From Lachnospiraceae bacterium (GTDB taxonomy: Bacteria; Bacillota; Clostridia; Lachnospirales; Lachnospiraceae): a DNA stretch of 33,977 bases. The notes under the pieces were generated by a model. That model saw nothing but the letters and a program-made list of their open reading frames with translations. It was not told where the DNA came from and made no database searches. Every line of letters starts with the position of its first letter. The first letter of the stretch is position 1. The stretch covers positions 1 to 33,977 of the forward strand of contig JAKSRR010000023.1 of NCBI GenBank assembly GCA_024403455.1, given 5' to 3'. The position numbers and the translations under genes were made by a program. Positions 24,501-33,977 of this stretch are shown piece after piece.

Positions 24501-25413
24501 CCCTCTGGGTGTACCTTCCCGTATGAACATCGGTCAGGTGCTTGAGACTCACCTTTCTCTTGCAGCAAAGGTTCTTGGATTTAACATTTCTACACCTGTA
24601 TTTGATGGTGCGAATGAGAAGGATATCGAGGAAGCTCTGGAGCTTGCAAATGATTATGCAAATGATGAGTGGAGTGAGTTCACCAAGAAGCATAAGGCTG
24701 AACTTGATCCTGCTGTATTCAAGAGCTTGGAAGCAAACAAGGAGTACAGACAGCTTTGGAAGGGTGTTCCCATTTCCAAGGAAGGTAAGGTTGAACTTCG
24801 TGATGGACGTACCGGTGAGAAGTTTGACAGCCTTGTAACCATTGGACACATGCATTATCTGAAACTGCATCACTTGGTTGATGATAAGATTCATGCTCGT
24901 TCTACCGGTAACTACACCAGAATTACCCAGCAGCCTCTTGGCGGTAAGGCACAGTTCGGTGGTCAGCGATTCGGAGAAATGGAAGTTTGGGCTCTGGAAG
25001 CTTACGGTGCAGCATACACCTTACAGGAAGTACTTACCGTTCGTTCCGATGATATTGCAGGACGTAACGCAACGCTCTGTGCAATTCAGGCTGGTGAGAA
25101 CATTCCTAAGGCATCCGTTCCGGAATCCTTCAAGGTTATGCTTAACCAGTTAAAGTCCCTGTCCTTAGATGTAAAGCTTCTTGACGAGAATGATGAAGAA
25201 ATCGAAATGAAGGAAGCGGTTGATGACTACAGATATCCATTAGACAAGCTGAGCTTTGATACCCCTAAGGTTGATAAGGAAAGCATGAACATTGTAGATG
25301 CTGAAGGTAATACCGTAGAAGATACAGAAGTTGCCCTTTTTGGAGAAAACGAAGAGTTCGATGAAGATTTAGCAGGCATCGGCGAATTCGAAGGTGGCGA
25401 AGACGAAGAATAA
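21544..25413 (+). CDS. rpoB: DNA-directed RNA polymerase subunit beta
   Basis: The 1289-residue core polymerase subunit carries the canonical [18 protein letters not shown] rifampicin-pocket segment, [47 protein letters not shown] and the C-terminal [25 protein letters not shown]. Residue 511, equivalent to E. coli His526, is Asn (codon AAC, 23074-23076). The C-terminus is extended and acidic. It starts its own transcription unit with a strong promoter, and rpoC follows after 49 bp. Confidence 0.98.
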   Translation: MDKNRMRPIVNGGVERMSYASQKEVLEIPNLLDVQKVSYDWFLHQGLKEVFDDFSPIEDKCDHYSLEFASFVLDEKDAKHTIDQCKDRDLTYEAPLKVKVRLFNKQKEEIKEHEVFMGNFPLMTETGTFVINGAERVIVSQLVRSPGIYCTNGQSKDKKHYVHNCQIIPYRGGWLECETDANDPEDPLVIGIDKNKSLMISVFLRAIGYGTNEEIIDLFGEEPKLMKSLEKDKARNYEEGLKELYSVVRKGEPFSMESAEKYVSDTFFDVKRYELAKVGRYMFNKKLALKNRIAGYTFVEDVIDPLTGEVIAKAGTVATVAIAEEIQNAGVQSVTIAAEDKNIKVISNLMVDINEWCDVDAEALGVNELVYFPVLTKILQECEDKPEKLASTIKENIASLIPRHITKSDIVSAINYALCLEHKVGQWDDIDHLGNRRVRTVGELLQNQFRIGLSRMERVVKERMNANDSEDISPQALINIKPVQAAIKEFFGSSQLSQFMDQTNPLSEITNKRRLSALGPGGLNRENAKLEVRDIHYTHYGRMCPIESPEGQNIGLIGSLAVYARVNEYGFVEAPYRKIDKKDPSNPVVTDEVVYMTADVEDNYYIAQASAKIDEKGRFLNEKVAGRHRNSTGEYRREKFDFMDVSPKMVFSAGTELIPFLQNDDPTRALMGANMQRQAVPLLVTEAPVVGTGLETKVAVDSGACVVAKNAGEVTYVSSELIKVKLDKGGVDEYKLHKYVRSNQSNCYNQKPIVFKGNHIEAGQVIADGPSTHNGELSLGRNPLIGFMTWEGYNYEDAVLLSENLVKEDVYTSIHIEKYEVDARDTKNGPEEITRDIANVGERAKRDLDERGIIRIGAEVRAGDYLVGKVMPKGENDSTLENGYNRLINAVNGDKAKSMKDVSLKVPHGAYGTVVDVKVFSRAEGDTELNAGVNMKVRVYIAQKRKIGVGDKMAGRHGNKGVVSRVLPVEDMPYLPNGRPLDIVLNPLGVPSRMNIGQVLETHLSLAAKVLGFNISTPVFDGANEKDIEEALELANDYANDEWSEFTKKHKAELDPAVFKSLEANKEYRQLWKGVPISKEGKVELRDGRTGEKFDSLVTIGHMHYLKLHHLVDDKIHARSTGNYTRITQQPLGGKAQFGGQRFGEMEVWALEAYGAAYTLQEVLTVRSDDIAGRNATLCAIQAGENIPKASVPESFKVMLNQLKSLSLDVKLLDENDEEIEMKEAVDDYRYPLDKLSFDTPKVDKESMNIVDAEGNTVEDTEVALFGENEEFDEDLAGIGEFEGGEDEE

Positions 25414-25462
25414 GCAGCCCCGTTAATCCAAAGTGTACAGTCCAAACTAGGAGGCAAACAAC

Positions 25463-28400
25463 ATGTCTGAAAATAGAAACGAAGCAAATCAGATGCTTAA
25501 AATCAATTCTATCAAAATTGGCTTAGCTTCTCCCGAGACCATCCGTGGATGGTCTCATGGCGAGGTTACCAAGCCTGAAACTATTAACTATCGTTCCTTA
25601 AAGCCGGAAGAGGATGGTCTTTTCTGTGAGAAGATTTTTGGACCCAGCAAGGATTATACCTGCCGCTGTGGTACCAGAAAGAGTGGCTATAAGAAGGGTG
25701 AGAAGTGTAGCGTTTGTGGTGTAGAACTCACCAAGTCCAGTGTTCGTAGAGAGCGTATGGGTCACATCGATTTAATCGCACCTATGGCACACATCTGGTA
25801 TTCCAAGGGCGCTACCTGCTATCTTGGTGCAGTACTTGGTCTCGAGAGAGATCCACTGGATAGAGTAATCTATTATGCTGCATACATTGTTATTGATCCC
25901 GGTACAACCGATCTTGAGTACAAGCAGGTATTAACCGAGCATGAATATCAGGATGCATTAAACAAATACGGTTATGACAGTTTCCGTGTAGGAATGGGTG
26001 CAGAAGCGATTAAGGAGCTTCTGGAAGTTGTTGATCTCGATGCAGAAATTGACAAGCTCCGTGAAGAAATGAAGGAGACCCAGGATAAGAAGACTACCAA
26101 GGCAAGAACCATCGCAACCAAGGGTAGCAAGAATGATAAGTTAGAGAAGATTATCAAGAGATTAACCGTTCTTGAGAACTTCAAGAAGTCCGGCAACAAG
26201 CCTTCCTGGATGATTTTAGAGGCAGTTCCTGTAATTCCCCCTGATCTTCGTCCTATGGTTCCCCTGGATGGTGGCCGTTATGCAACTTCTGACTTAAATG
26301 ATTTATACAGAAGAATTATTTCCAGAAATGCCCGTCTGAAAGAAGAGATGGACAAGGATGCTCCGGATTTAATTATCAACAACGAGAAGCGTATGCTGCA
26401 GGAAGCAGTAGATGCATTAATCGATAATGGTAAGAGAGGTCGTGCTGTAACCGGTTCCGGCGGACGTCCCTTAAAGTCTCTTACCGATTCCTTAAAGGGT
26501 AAGCAGGGTATTTATCGTCAGAACCTTCTTGGTAAGCGTGTAGACTTCTCTGGTCGTTCCGTTATCGTCGTTGGTCCTGAATTAAAGATTTACCAGTGCG
26601 GTCTTCCTAAGGAAATGGCTATCGAATTATTCAAGCCTTTCGTAGCACATGAACTTGCAGTTCGTAAGATTGCTCCGGAAGTTACCAGTGGTATGCAGCT
26701 TGTTGAAGAGCGTGATCCCAGAGTTTGGGACGTTCTTGAGGAAGTTATCAGAGAACATCCTGTTATGTTAAACCGTGCACCAACCCTGCACAGACTTTCT
26801 ATCCAGGCATTCGAGCCTGTATTAGTAGAAGGTAAGGCAATTAAGCTTCATCCCCTCGTATGTACCGCATTTAACGCGGACTTCGATGGAGACCAGATGT
26901 CTGTACATCTGCCTCTTTCCGTAGAAGCACAGGCAGAGTGCCGTTTCCTCTTGCTTTCTACCAATAACTTATTAAAGCCTTCCGATGGTGCGCCTGTAGC
27001 AGTACCTTCCCAGGATATGATCCTTGGTATTTACTACATGACCCAGGAAAGAGAAGGTGTTAAGGGTGAAGGTAAGTTCTTCAGAAGCATTGAAGAAGCA
27101 AACCTCGCTTATGAAAATGGTTACCTTGATATTCACGCAAAGATTAAGGTTAAGGTAAAGAAGACCTTAGAAGATGGTCGTGAAATCAGCGGTATTGTTG
27201 AATCTACTTTAGGACGTTTCTTATTCAATGAAATCATTCCTCAGGACCTTGGTCTTGTAAAGCGTGAGACTGATGAAGATAAGCTGAAGTTAGAAGTAGA
27301 TGATATCGTAGGTAAGAAGAACATCAAGAAGATTCTTCAGGCTGTTATCGATGTTCATGGTGCAACCAAGACCGCAGAGGTTCTCGACCTTGTAAAGGCT
27401 ATTGGTTACAAGAACTCCACCAGAGCAGCGATTACTGTATCCATTTCTGATATGACCGTGCCTGATATTAAGGAGAAGATGTTAAAGGAATCTCAGGACA
27501 AGGTAGACATGCTGATGAAGAAATACCAGCGTGGTCTTTGTACTGAAGAAGAGCGTTATGAAGGCGTTCTTGCAATCTGGAAGAAGACAGACGAAACGCT
27601 TGCAAACAACCTGATGGATTCCCTGTCTGCATTAAACAGCATCAAGATGATGGCTGATTCCGGTGCGCGTGGTAGTAAGGCACAGATTAAGCAGCTTGCA
27701 GGTATGCGTGGTCTCCAGGCAGATACCTCCGGTAAGACCATGGAGTTACCTATTAAGTCTAACTTCCGTGAAGGTCTTGACGTACTTGAGTACTTCCTCG
27801 GTGCACATGGTGCGCGTAAGGGTCTTTCCGATACCGCGCTTCGTACCGCTGACTCTGGTTACCTTACCAGACGAATGGTTGACGTTTGCCAGCACCTTAT
27901 CATCCGTGAGACAGACTGCTGCAAGAATCGTCCTGAAATCGTGGGTATGGAAGTATCCACTCTGTACAATGAGAACAATGGTGTAGTAGAAGATCTGGAA
28001 GCAAGAATTAAGGGTCGCTACAGCGTTGAAGAAATTAAAGATGCAAATGGTGAAGTAATCGTTAAGGCTAACCACATGATTACACCTGCCAGAGCAAAGA
28101 AGATTGTTGCAACTGGTGTTGAAAAGGTTAAGATCAGAAGCATCGTTACCTGTAAAAGCCACGTTGGCGTATGTGCTAAGTGCTACGGTGCAAACATGGC
28201 ATCTGGCGAGCTTGTACAGGTTGGTGAAGCAGTTGGTATTATTGCAGCACAGTCTATCGGTGAGCCTGGTACACAGCTTACCATGCGTACCTTCCATACA
28301 GGTGGTGTCGCTGGTAACGATATTACCCAGGGTCTTCCTCGAGTAGAAGAAATTTTCGAATGTACTACTCCTAAGGCTCTTGCAACACTTGCTGAGTTTG

Positions 28401-29152
28401 GTGGTACCGTATCTATTAAGGAAACCAATAAGGGTCATGTAATCACTGTTACCGATGGTGATAAGAAGCTTGACTACAAGGTAAACTTTGGTCAGACCAT
28501 TCGTGTACACGAAGGTGATGTGGTAGAAACCTGTGATGCTTTAACCGAAGGTTCCATCGATCCAAACGACTTAATGAAGGTAAAGGGTCTCCAGGCTGTT
28601 GTAGACTATCTGATCTGCGAAGTTCAGAAGGTTTACGGTACCCAGGGTGTAGACCTTGCCGATAAGCATATTGAGACCATTATCCGTCAGATGCTTCACA
28701 GACAGCGTATTGAGGATGCTGGTGATTCTGAGTACTTACCTGGTGCATTCATTGATCGTCTGGTTGCAGAAGATATTAATGAAGCACTCATCAGCGAAGG
28801 CAAGAAGCCTATGGTACTTGTAGATGTAGTAAATGGTATCAAGCACGAAGCACTTGCTTCTGATTCCTTCTTATCTGCATGTTCCTTCCAGGAAACCAAC
28901 AAGGGTCTTGCTGATGCAGCAATTAAGGGCCGTGTAGATTATCTCCAGGGTATTAAGGAGAACGTAATGCTTGGTCGTCTGATTCCTGCAGGTACTGGTC
29001 TTGCAAGATATCGTGATGTACGTCTCGAGTCTGATGCGCAGGGCAATCCTAAGTATCTTCCTGAAGAGAGCGTAGCTACTGTTGAGGAAGTAAGTGCAGA
29101 GGAAACCTTAAATGAGGACATCGAATCTGCAGAACTGAATAATCTTCAGTAA
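25463..29152 (+). CDS. rpoC: DNA-directed RNA polymerase subunit beta'
   Basis: The 1229-residue subunit has the catalytic NADFDGDQM (471 on) that coordinates the two magnesium ions. Near the N-terminus is the zinc site [22 protein letters not shown]. The second zinc cluster ends [13 protein letters not shown], followed by the [23 protein letters not shown] trigger-loop region. It has the compact beta' length of Firmicutes, without the large proteobacterial insertion. It is cotranscribed with rpoB and ends at a strong terminator. Confidence 0.98.
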   Translation: MSENRNEANQMLKINSIKIGLASPETIRGWSHGEVTKPETINYRSLKPEEDGLFCEKIFGPSKDYTCRCGTRKSGYKKGEKCSVCGVELTKSSVRRERMGHIDLIAPMAHIWYSKGATCYLGAVLGLERDPLDRVIYYAAYIVIDPGTTDLEYKQVLTEHEYQDALNKYGYDSFRVGMGAEAIKELLEVVDLDAEIDKLREEMKETQDKKTTKARTIATKGSKNDKLEKIIKRLTVLENFKKSGNKPSWMILEAVPVIPPDLRPMVPLDGGRYATSDLNDLYRRIISRNARLKEEMDKDAPDLIINNEKRMLQEAVDALIDNGKRGRAVTGSGGRPLKSLTDSLKGKQGIYRQNLLGKRVDFSGRSVIVVGPELKIYQCGLPKEMAIELFKPFVAHELAVRKIAPEVTSGMQLVEERDPRVWDVLEEVIREHPVMLNRAPTLHRLSIQAFEPVLVEGKAIKLHPLVCTAFNADFDGDQMSVHLPLSVEAQAECRFLLLSTNNLLKPSDGAPVAVPSQDMILGIYYMTQEREGVKGEGKFFRSIEEANLAYENGYLDIHAKIKVKVKKTLEDGREISGIVESTLGRFLFNEIIPQDLGLVKRETDEDKLKLEVDDIVGKKNIKKILQAVIDVHGATKTAEVLDLVKAIGYKNSTRAAITVSISDMTVPDIKEKMLKESQDKVDMLMKKYQRGLCTEEERYEGVLAIWKKTDETLANNLMDSLSALNSIKMMADSGARGSKAQIKQLAGMRGLQADTSGKTMELPIKSNFREGLDVLEYFLGAHGARKGLSDTALRTADSGYLTRRMVDVCQHLIIRETDCCKNRPEIVGMEVSTLYNENNGVVEDLEARIKGRYSVEEIKDANGEVIVKANHMITPARAKKIVATGVEKVKIRSIVTCKSHVGVCAKCYGANMASGELVQVGEAVGIIAAQSIGEPGTQLTMRTFHTGGVAGNDITQGLPRVEEIFECTTPKALATLAEFGGTVSIKETNKGHVITVTDGDKKLDYKVNFGQTIRVHEGDVVETCDALTEGSIDPNDLMKVKGLQAVVDYLICEVQKVYGTQGVDLADKHIETIIRQMLHRQRIEDAGDSEYLPGAFIDRLVAEDINEALISEGKKPMVLVDVVNGIKHEALASDSFLSACSFQETNKGLADAAIKGRVDYLQGIKENVMLGRLIPAGTGLARYRDVRLESDAQGNPKYLPEESVATVEEVSAEETLNEDIESAELNNLQ

Positions 29153-29170
29153 TAAAGTTATGTAAACAAG

Positions 29171-29198
29171 GGCTCTGGCTTATGCCGGAGCCTTTTTT
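29171..29198 (+). terminator. Terminator after rpoC
   Basis: GGCTCTGGC and GCCGGAGCC pair with one mismatch around TTAT and are followed by TTTTTT. Confidence 0.93.
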
Positions 29199-29259
29199 AC
29201 AAAAATCAAGGTATTTTCGAAATTTCATCAGAATTCACAAAAAATCTCCTATATTTTTG

Positions 29260-29288
29260 TTGACACCAAAAGTGAAAAAAAGTAAAAT
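29260..29288 (+). promoter_or_regulatory. Promoter of the rpsL-rpsG-fusA (str) operon
   Basis: TTGACA (29260-29265), 17-bp spacer and TAAAAT (29283-29288), with A-rich flanks. The predicted start is near 29295, giving about 70 nt of leader. Confidence 0.88.
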
Positions 29289-29363
29289 CAAAAGGCGTGC
29301 GCAAAATGGCTCGTTACTTTTTGCGCTGCAATTTCAAAATACTAAAGACAGGAGGTGAACAAA

Positions 29364-29783
29364 ATGCCCACATTCAACCAGTTAGTAAGAAAGGGTCGCG
29401 AGACAAGCGTAAAGAAGTCTACTGCACCTGCACTTCAGAGAAGTTATAACTCTCTTCACAAGAAGGCAGTAAGCGCTGCTTCTCCTCAGAAGCGTGGTGT
29501 TTGTACCGCAGTTAAGACAGCAACCCCTAAGAAGCCTAACTCCGCACTTCGTAAGATTGCCAGAGTTCGTCTTTCTAACGGAATCGAAGTAACATCTTAC
29601 ATTCCCGGTGAAGGCCACAATCTTCAGGAGCACTCTGTAGTATTAATCAGAGGCGGACGTGTTAAGGACTTACCTGGTACAAGATATCACATTATCCGTG
29701 GTACCCTTGATACCGCAGGTGTTGCTAATCGTAAACAGGCTCGCTCCAAGTATGGCGCTAAGAGACCTAAAGCAGGAAAGTAA
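29364..29783 (+). CDS. rpsL: 30S ribosomal protein S12
   Basis: The 139-residue protein [13 protein letters not shown]... is at the decoding centre. The ATG at 29364 follows AGGAGGTG; an in-frame GTG three codons earlier is part of the ribosome site and is rejected. The streptomycin-contact segments [11 protein letters not shown] and GGRVKDLPG keep their lysines, so no resistance substitution is visible. A 153-bp gap before the next start codon contains no gene. Confidence 0.97.
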   Translation: MPTFNQLVRKGRETSVKKSTAPALQRSYNSLHKKAVSAASPQKRGVCTAVKTATPKKPNSALRKIARVRLSNGIEVTSYIPGEGHNLQEHSVVLIRGGRVKDLPGTRYHIIRGTLDTAGVANRKQARSKYGAKRPKAGK

Positions 29784-30407
<624 letters not shown>

Positions 30408-30422
30408 TAAAGGAGACAACCA

Positions 30423-32591
30423 ATGGCTGGAAGAGATTATCCCTTAGACAGAACCAGAAATATTGGTATTATGGCGCATATCGATGCTGGTAAGACCACA
30501 TTGACCGAGCGTATCCTTTATTATACTGGTGTTAACTACAAAATTGGTGAGACCCATGATGGTGCATCTACCATGGACTGGATGGAGCAGGAGAAGGAAA
30601 GAGGTATTACCATTACTTCCGCAGCTACCACCGCTCACTGGACATTACAGGATCATCATAAGACTAAGCCCGGTGCATTAGAGCATCGTCTTAACATCAT
30701 CGATACTCCTGGACACGTAGACTTCACTATCGAAGTAGAGCGTTCCTTAAGAGTACTTGATGGTGCAGTAGGTGTATTTGATGCAAAGGCTGGTGTTGAG
30801 CCTCAGTCTGAGAACGTATGGCGTCAGGCTGATACCTATGGTGTACCTCGTATGGCATTCATCAACAAGATGGATAAAATGGGTGCAGATTACTTTATGT
30901 CTGTACAGACCATCATTGATCGTCTTGGAAAGAATGCAATCCCTGTAAATATTCCTATCGGAGCAGAAGATTCCTTCGTAGGTCTTGTAGACCTCTTCGA
31001 AATGGAACAGTATATTTACAATGATGACAAGGGTGAAGACGTTACTATCGGAGAAATCCAGGACGCTTCTATCAAAGAGCTTGCTAACAAATGGCATGAG
31101 AACCTTGTTGAAAAGATTTGTGAGTTAGATGATGAACTCATGATGATGTATCTTGAAGGAGAAGAGCCTACTGCTGATCAGTTAAAGGCAGTTCTTCGTA
31201 AAGCTACTATTAACAATGAAGCAGTTCCCGTATTCTGTGGTTCTGCATACAAGAATAAGGGTGTACAGAAGCTGATCGATGGTGTTATCGAGTACTTACC
31301 TGCTCCTACAGACGTTCCTGATATTGCAGGTACTGATATGGATGGTAACGATATTACTGTTCCTTCCACCGATGACGGTCCTTTCGCAGCTCTTGCATTC
31401 AAGATTATGACTGACCCCTTCGTTGGTAAGCTTGCATTCTTCCGTGTATATCGCGGTATCTGCAAGGCAGGTTCTTACATCCTGAATGCTACCAAGGATA
31501 AGAAGGAGCGTATCGGTCGTATCCTTCAGATGCACGCTAACAACCGTAAGGAAATCGAGCAGGTTTACTCCGGTGATATTGCAGCAGCAGTTGGTCTTAA
31601 GTTCACCACCACTGGTGATACCATCTGTGATGAGCAGCATCCTGTAATCCTCGAGTCCATGGAATTCCCTGAGCCCGTTATCGAGCTTGCTATCGAGCCT
31701 AAGAGCAAAGATGGTCAGGCAAAGATGGGTGAGGCACTTGCAAAGCTTGCAGAAGAAGATCCTACATTCCGTGCACATACCGATCAGGAAACTGGTCAGA
31801 CCATTATTGCAGGTATGGGTGAGTTACACCTTGATATTATCGTAGACCGTCTCCTTCGTGAGTTTAAGGTTGAAGCTAATGTTGGTGCTCCTCAGGTTGC
31901 ATATAAGGAAACCTTTACTAAGGCTGTAGAAGTAGACTCTAAGTATGCTAAGCAGTCTGGTGGTCGTGGTCAGTACGGTCACTGTAAGGTTAAGTTCGAG
32001 CCCATGGAAGCTAACTGCGATCATTTCGAAGTTGATCCTAAGGCAAACGTACTTATCAACGAGCCCCCTACATTATTATTCGAGTCCACTGTAGTCGGTG
32101 GTGCTATTCCTAAGGAATACATCCCTGCAGTTGGTAACGGTATTAAGGAAGCAGCTCAGTCTGGTATTCTTGGTGGTTTCCCTGTACTTGGTGTACATGC
32201 TAACGTATATGATGGTTCCTACCATGAAGTCGACTCTTCCGAAATGGCATTCCACATTGCTGGATCCATGGCATTCAAGGATGCAATGGCAAAGGCTGGC
32301 GCAGTATTACTTGAGCCTATCATGAAGGTTGAAGTAACGATGCCTGAAGAGTACATGGGTGATGTTATCGGATCCCTTAACTCTAAGCGTGGTATGGTTC
32401 AGGGTATGGACGATATCGGCGGTGGCAAGATTGTTAGAGCACTTGTTCCCCTTGCTGAAATGTTCGGTTATGCAACTGAGCTTCGTTCTTCCACCCAGGG
32501 ACGTGGTAACTACTCCATGTTCTTTGAGAAGTATGAGCCAGTTCCTAAGAACGTACAGGACAAGGTTCTTGCTGATAAGAGCGGCAAGTAA
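30423..32591 (+). CDS. fusA: Elongation factor G
   Basis: The 722-residue translocase has G1 [10 protein letters not shown]3 DTPGH, G4 NKMD and the switch motif RGITI. Domains II-V follow, including GMGELHLDI and the domain IV segment [12 protein letters not shown]. It is slightly longer than E. coli EF-G, partly from a few extra residues between switch I and G3 ([13 protein letters not shown]). It starts 15 bp after rpsG with AAAGGAG. Fusidic-acid and GTPase residues cannot be judged in detail by eye. Confidence 0.97.
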   Translation: MAGRDYPLDRTRNIGIMAHIDAGKTTLTERILYYTGVNYKIGETHDGASTMDWMEQEKERGITITSAATTAHWTLQDHHKTKPGALEHRLNIIDTPGHVDFTIEVERSLRVLDGAVGVFDAKAGVEPQSENVWRQADTYGVPRMAFINKMDKMGADYFMSVQTIIDRLGKNAIPVNIPIGAEDSFVGLVDLFEMEQYIYNDDKGEDVTIGEIQDASIKELANKWHENLVEKICELDDELMMMYLEGEEPTADQLKAVLRKATINNEAVPVFCGSAYKNKGVQKLIDGVIEYLPAPTDVPDIAGTDMDGNDITVPSTDDGPFAALAFKIMTDPFVGKLAFFRVYRGICKAGSYILNATKDKKERIGRILQMHANNRKEIEQVYSGDIAAAVGLKFTTTGDTICDEQHPVILESMEFPEPVIELAIEPKSKDGQAKMGEALAKLAEEDPTFRAHTDQETGQTIIAGMGELHLDIIVDRLLREFKVEANVGAPQVAYKETFTKAVEVDSKYAKQSGGRGQYGHCKVKFEPMEANCDHFEVDPKANVLINEPPTLLFESTVVGGAIPKEYIPAVGNGIKEAAQSGILGGFPVLGVHANVYDGSYHEVDSSEMAFHIAGSMAFKDAMAKAGAVLLEPIMKVEVTMPEEYMGDVIGSLNSKRGMVQGMDDIGGGKIVRALVPLAEMFGYATELRSSTQGRGNYSMFFEKYEPVPKNVQDKVLADKSGK

Positions 32592-32595
32592 TTAC

Positions 32596-32624
32596 TTGCA
32601 AATACTGAAGAAAATCGGTATAAT
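32596..32624 (+). promoter_or_regulatory. Additional promoter for tuf
   Basis: TTGCAA (32596-32601), 17-bp spacer and a perfect TATAAT (32619-32624) lie just after the fusA stop. The leader has a small AGCC-AAAA-GGCT hairpin (32641-32652) before AAGGAGG. Confidence 0.8.
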
Positions 32625-32677
32625 TTATGACAGTGTTTTTAGCCAAAAGGCTATCATTTTAAGGAGGATAAATTAAA

Positions 32678-33865
32678 ATGGCAAAAGAAAAATTTGAGCG
32701 TACTAAAGCGCACTGCAACATTGGTACCATCGGCCACGTAGACCATGGTAAAACTACCTTAACCGCAGCTATCTCCAAGGTTCTTACCGAGAGAGTAGCA
32801 GGTAATGCAAAGGTTGATTTCGAAAACATCGATAAGGCACCCGAAGAGAGAGAAAGAGGTATTACCATTTCTACCGCTCACATCGAGTATCAGACCGAGA
32901 AGAGACACTACGCACACGTAGACTGCCCAGGCCATGCTGACTATGTAAAGAACATGATCACTGGTGCTGCACAGATGGACGGTGCTATCTTAGTAGTTGC
33001 TGCAACTGATGGTGTTATGGCACAGACCAAGGAGCACATCCTTCTTTCCCGTCAGGTAGGTGTACCTTACATCGTAGTATTCCTTAACAAGTGCGACATG
33101 GTAGACGATCCTGAGCTTATCGAGCTCGTTGAGATGGAAGTTACCGATCAGCTTGCTGAGTATGATTTCAATGATTGCCCTATCGTTAAGGGTTCCGCTC
33201 TTAAGGCTCTTGAAGATCCTGCAAGTGAGTGGGGTGACAAGATCATGGAACTTATGGATACTGTTGATTCCTACATTCCTGATCCTCAGCGTGATACCGA
33301 TAAGCCTTTCCTTATGCCTGTAGAAGACGTATTCACCATTACTGGTCGTGGTACTGTTGCTACCGGTAGAGTAGAGCGTGGTACCCTTCACCTTAACGAG
33401 GAAGTTGAAATCGTTGGTATTAAGGAAGAAACCAGAAAGACCGTTGTTACTGGTATCGAAATGTTCCGTAAGATGCTTGACGAGGCTCAGGCTGGTGATA
33501 ACATCGGTGCTCTTCTTCGTGGTATCAACAGAACTGATATCGAAAGAGGTCAGGTTCTTGCAAAGCCCGGTACTGTTACCTGCCACACCAAGTTTACCGC
33601 TCAGGTTTACGTATTAACCAAGGATGAAGGTGGTCGTCATACTCCTTTCTTCAACAACTATCGTCCTCAGTTCTACTTCAGAACTACCGACGTTACTGGT
33701 GTTTGCGAACTTCCTGCAGGTACCGAGATGTGCATGCCTGGTGATAACGTAGAAATGACCATTTCTCTTATTCACCCCATCGCTATGGAGCAGGGTCTTA
33801 CCTTCGCTATCCGTGAAGGTGGTAGAACCGTAGGTTCTGGTAGAGTTGCTACTATCATCGAGTAA
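32678..33865 (+). CDS. tuf: Elongation factor Tu
   Basis: The 395-residue GTPase delivers aminoacyl-tRNA to the ribosome. G-domain motifs are [22 protein letters not shown] (with the catalytic histidine) and NKCDMVDD. Domains II and III are complete to [17 protein letters not shown] precedes the ATG. It follows fusA after 86 bp, has its own promoter and ends at a strong terminator. Confidence 0.98.
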   Translation: MAKEKFERTKAHCNIGTIGHVDHGKTTLTAAISKVLTERVAGNAKVDFENIDKAPEERERGITISTAHIEYQTEKRHYAHVDCPGHADYVKNMITGAAQMDGAILVVAATDGVMAQTKEHILLSRQVGVPYIVVFLNKCDMVDDPELIELVEMEVTDQLAEYDFNDCPIVKGSALKALEDPASEWGDKIMELMDTVDSYIPDPQRDTDKPFLMPVEDVFTITGRGTVATGRVERGTLHLNEEVEIVGIKEETRKTVVTGIEMFRKMLDEAQAGDNIGALLRGINRTDIERGQVLAKPGTVTCHTKFTAQVYVLTKDEGGRHTPFFNNYRPQFYFRTTDVTGVCELPAGTEMCMPGDNVEMTISLIHPIAMEQGLTFAIREGGRTVGSGRVATIIE

Positions 33866-33899
33866 TCACTTGTTGATAGTGTAGTAATCTAGTAATTAC

Positions 33900-33937
33900 A
33901 AGGCTTCCGAGGTTTTCCTCGGGAGCCTTTTTCTTTT
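33900..33937 (+). terminator. Terminator after tuf
   Basis: AAGGCTTCCGAGG and CCTCGGGAGCCTT pair around TTTT, followed by TTTTCTTTT. An inverted repeat ACTATCA/TGATAGT (33851-33880) spans the tuf stop codon just upstream. Confidence 0.93.
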
Positions 33938-33977
33938 ATGTAATAGATTTACATTCTTGTGATACCAAAATGATACC

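Noticed and set aside
27746-28510. 254-codon open frame antisense to rpoC
   Set aside because: It lies wholly inside a certain gene, has no ribosome site, and its translation is low-complexity reverse-frame sequence. It is a side effect of rpoC codon bias.
32990-33586. 198-codon open frame antisense to tuf
   Set aside because: It is a mirror of the strongly biased tuf codons with no start signal or recognisable domain.

Overview
The window looks like a chromosomal segment from a Gram-positive anaerobe of the Clostridia, most likely Lachnospiraceae. The evidence is the rpmG-secE-nusG-rplKAJL-rpoBC-rpsL-rpsG-fusA-tuf gene order, low-to-moderate GC, strong Shine-Dalgarno sites, TTGACA/TATAAT promoters and an L10-type leader. 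Large multidomain cyclic-di-GMP proteins of the kind common in motile gut and rumen Lachnospiraceae fit this. Genus cannot be fixed by reading alone.

Region 1 (1-2354) is AT-rich accessory DNA. It holds the end of an unknown gene, a small Cys-rich ORF, an intergenic stretch with a palindrome and an orphan terminator, and a two-gene operon. That operon encodes a compact HipA-like kinase without the usual N-terminal subdomain, followed by a protein that seems to carry that missing subdomain fused to a DUF2442-like domain and a C-terminal HTH. Two identical perfect palindromes, 42 bp apart, sit on the promoter. This looks like a rearranged HipBST-type toxin-antitoxin system and is the best candidate for something undescribed.

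Region 2 (2567-15789) is dominated by cyclic-di-GMP signalling. A 1187-residue membrane protein joins an ECF-S-like membrane domain, an extracellular propeller/Y_Y_Y sensor and a cytoplasmic HD-GYP domain with GYA in place of GYP. It is translationally coupled to a membrane-anchored BMP/PnrA-family binding protein. After a NodZ/GT23-like fucosyltransferase, an unknown protein, a truncated SDR remnant and metY comes a 1243-residue cytoplasmic protein: LacI-type binding domain, degenerate GGDEF, intact EAL and a beta-solenoid of about 29-residue repeats. A membrane alpha/beta hydrolase follows with no gap.

Region 3 (15791-17606) has a shared bidirectional terminator, a FabG-like SDR on the minus strand and, divergently, thioredoxin reductase.

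Region 4 (17672-33977) is the core transcription/translation cluster in at least five transcription units: rpmG-secE-nusG-rplK-rplA; promoter plus L10 leader plus attenuator then rplJ-rplL; rpoB-rpoC; rpsL-rpsG-fusA; and tuf with an additional promoter. Notable points are an N-terminally extended NusG, Asn in RpoB at the position of E. coli His526, and a hairpin/T-run right at the start of the rpmG leader.
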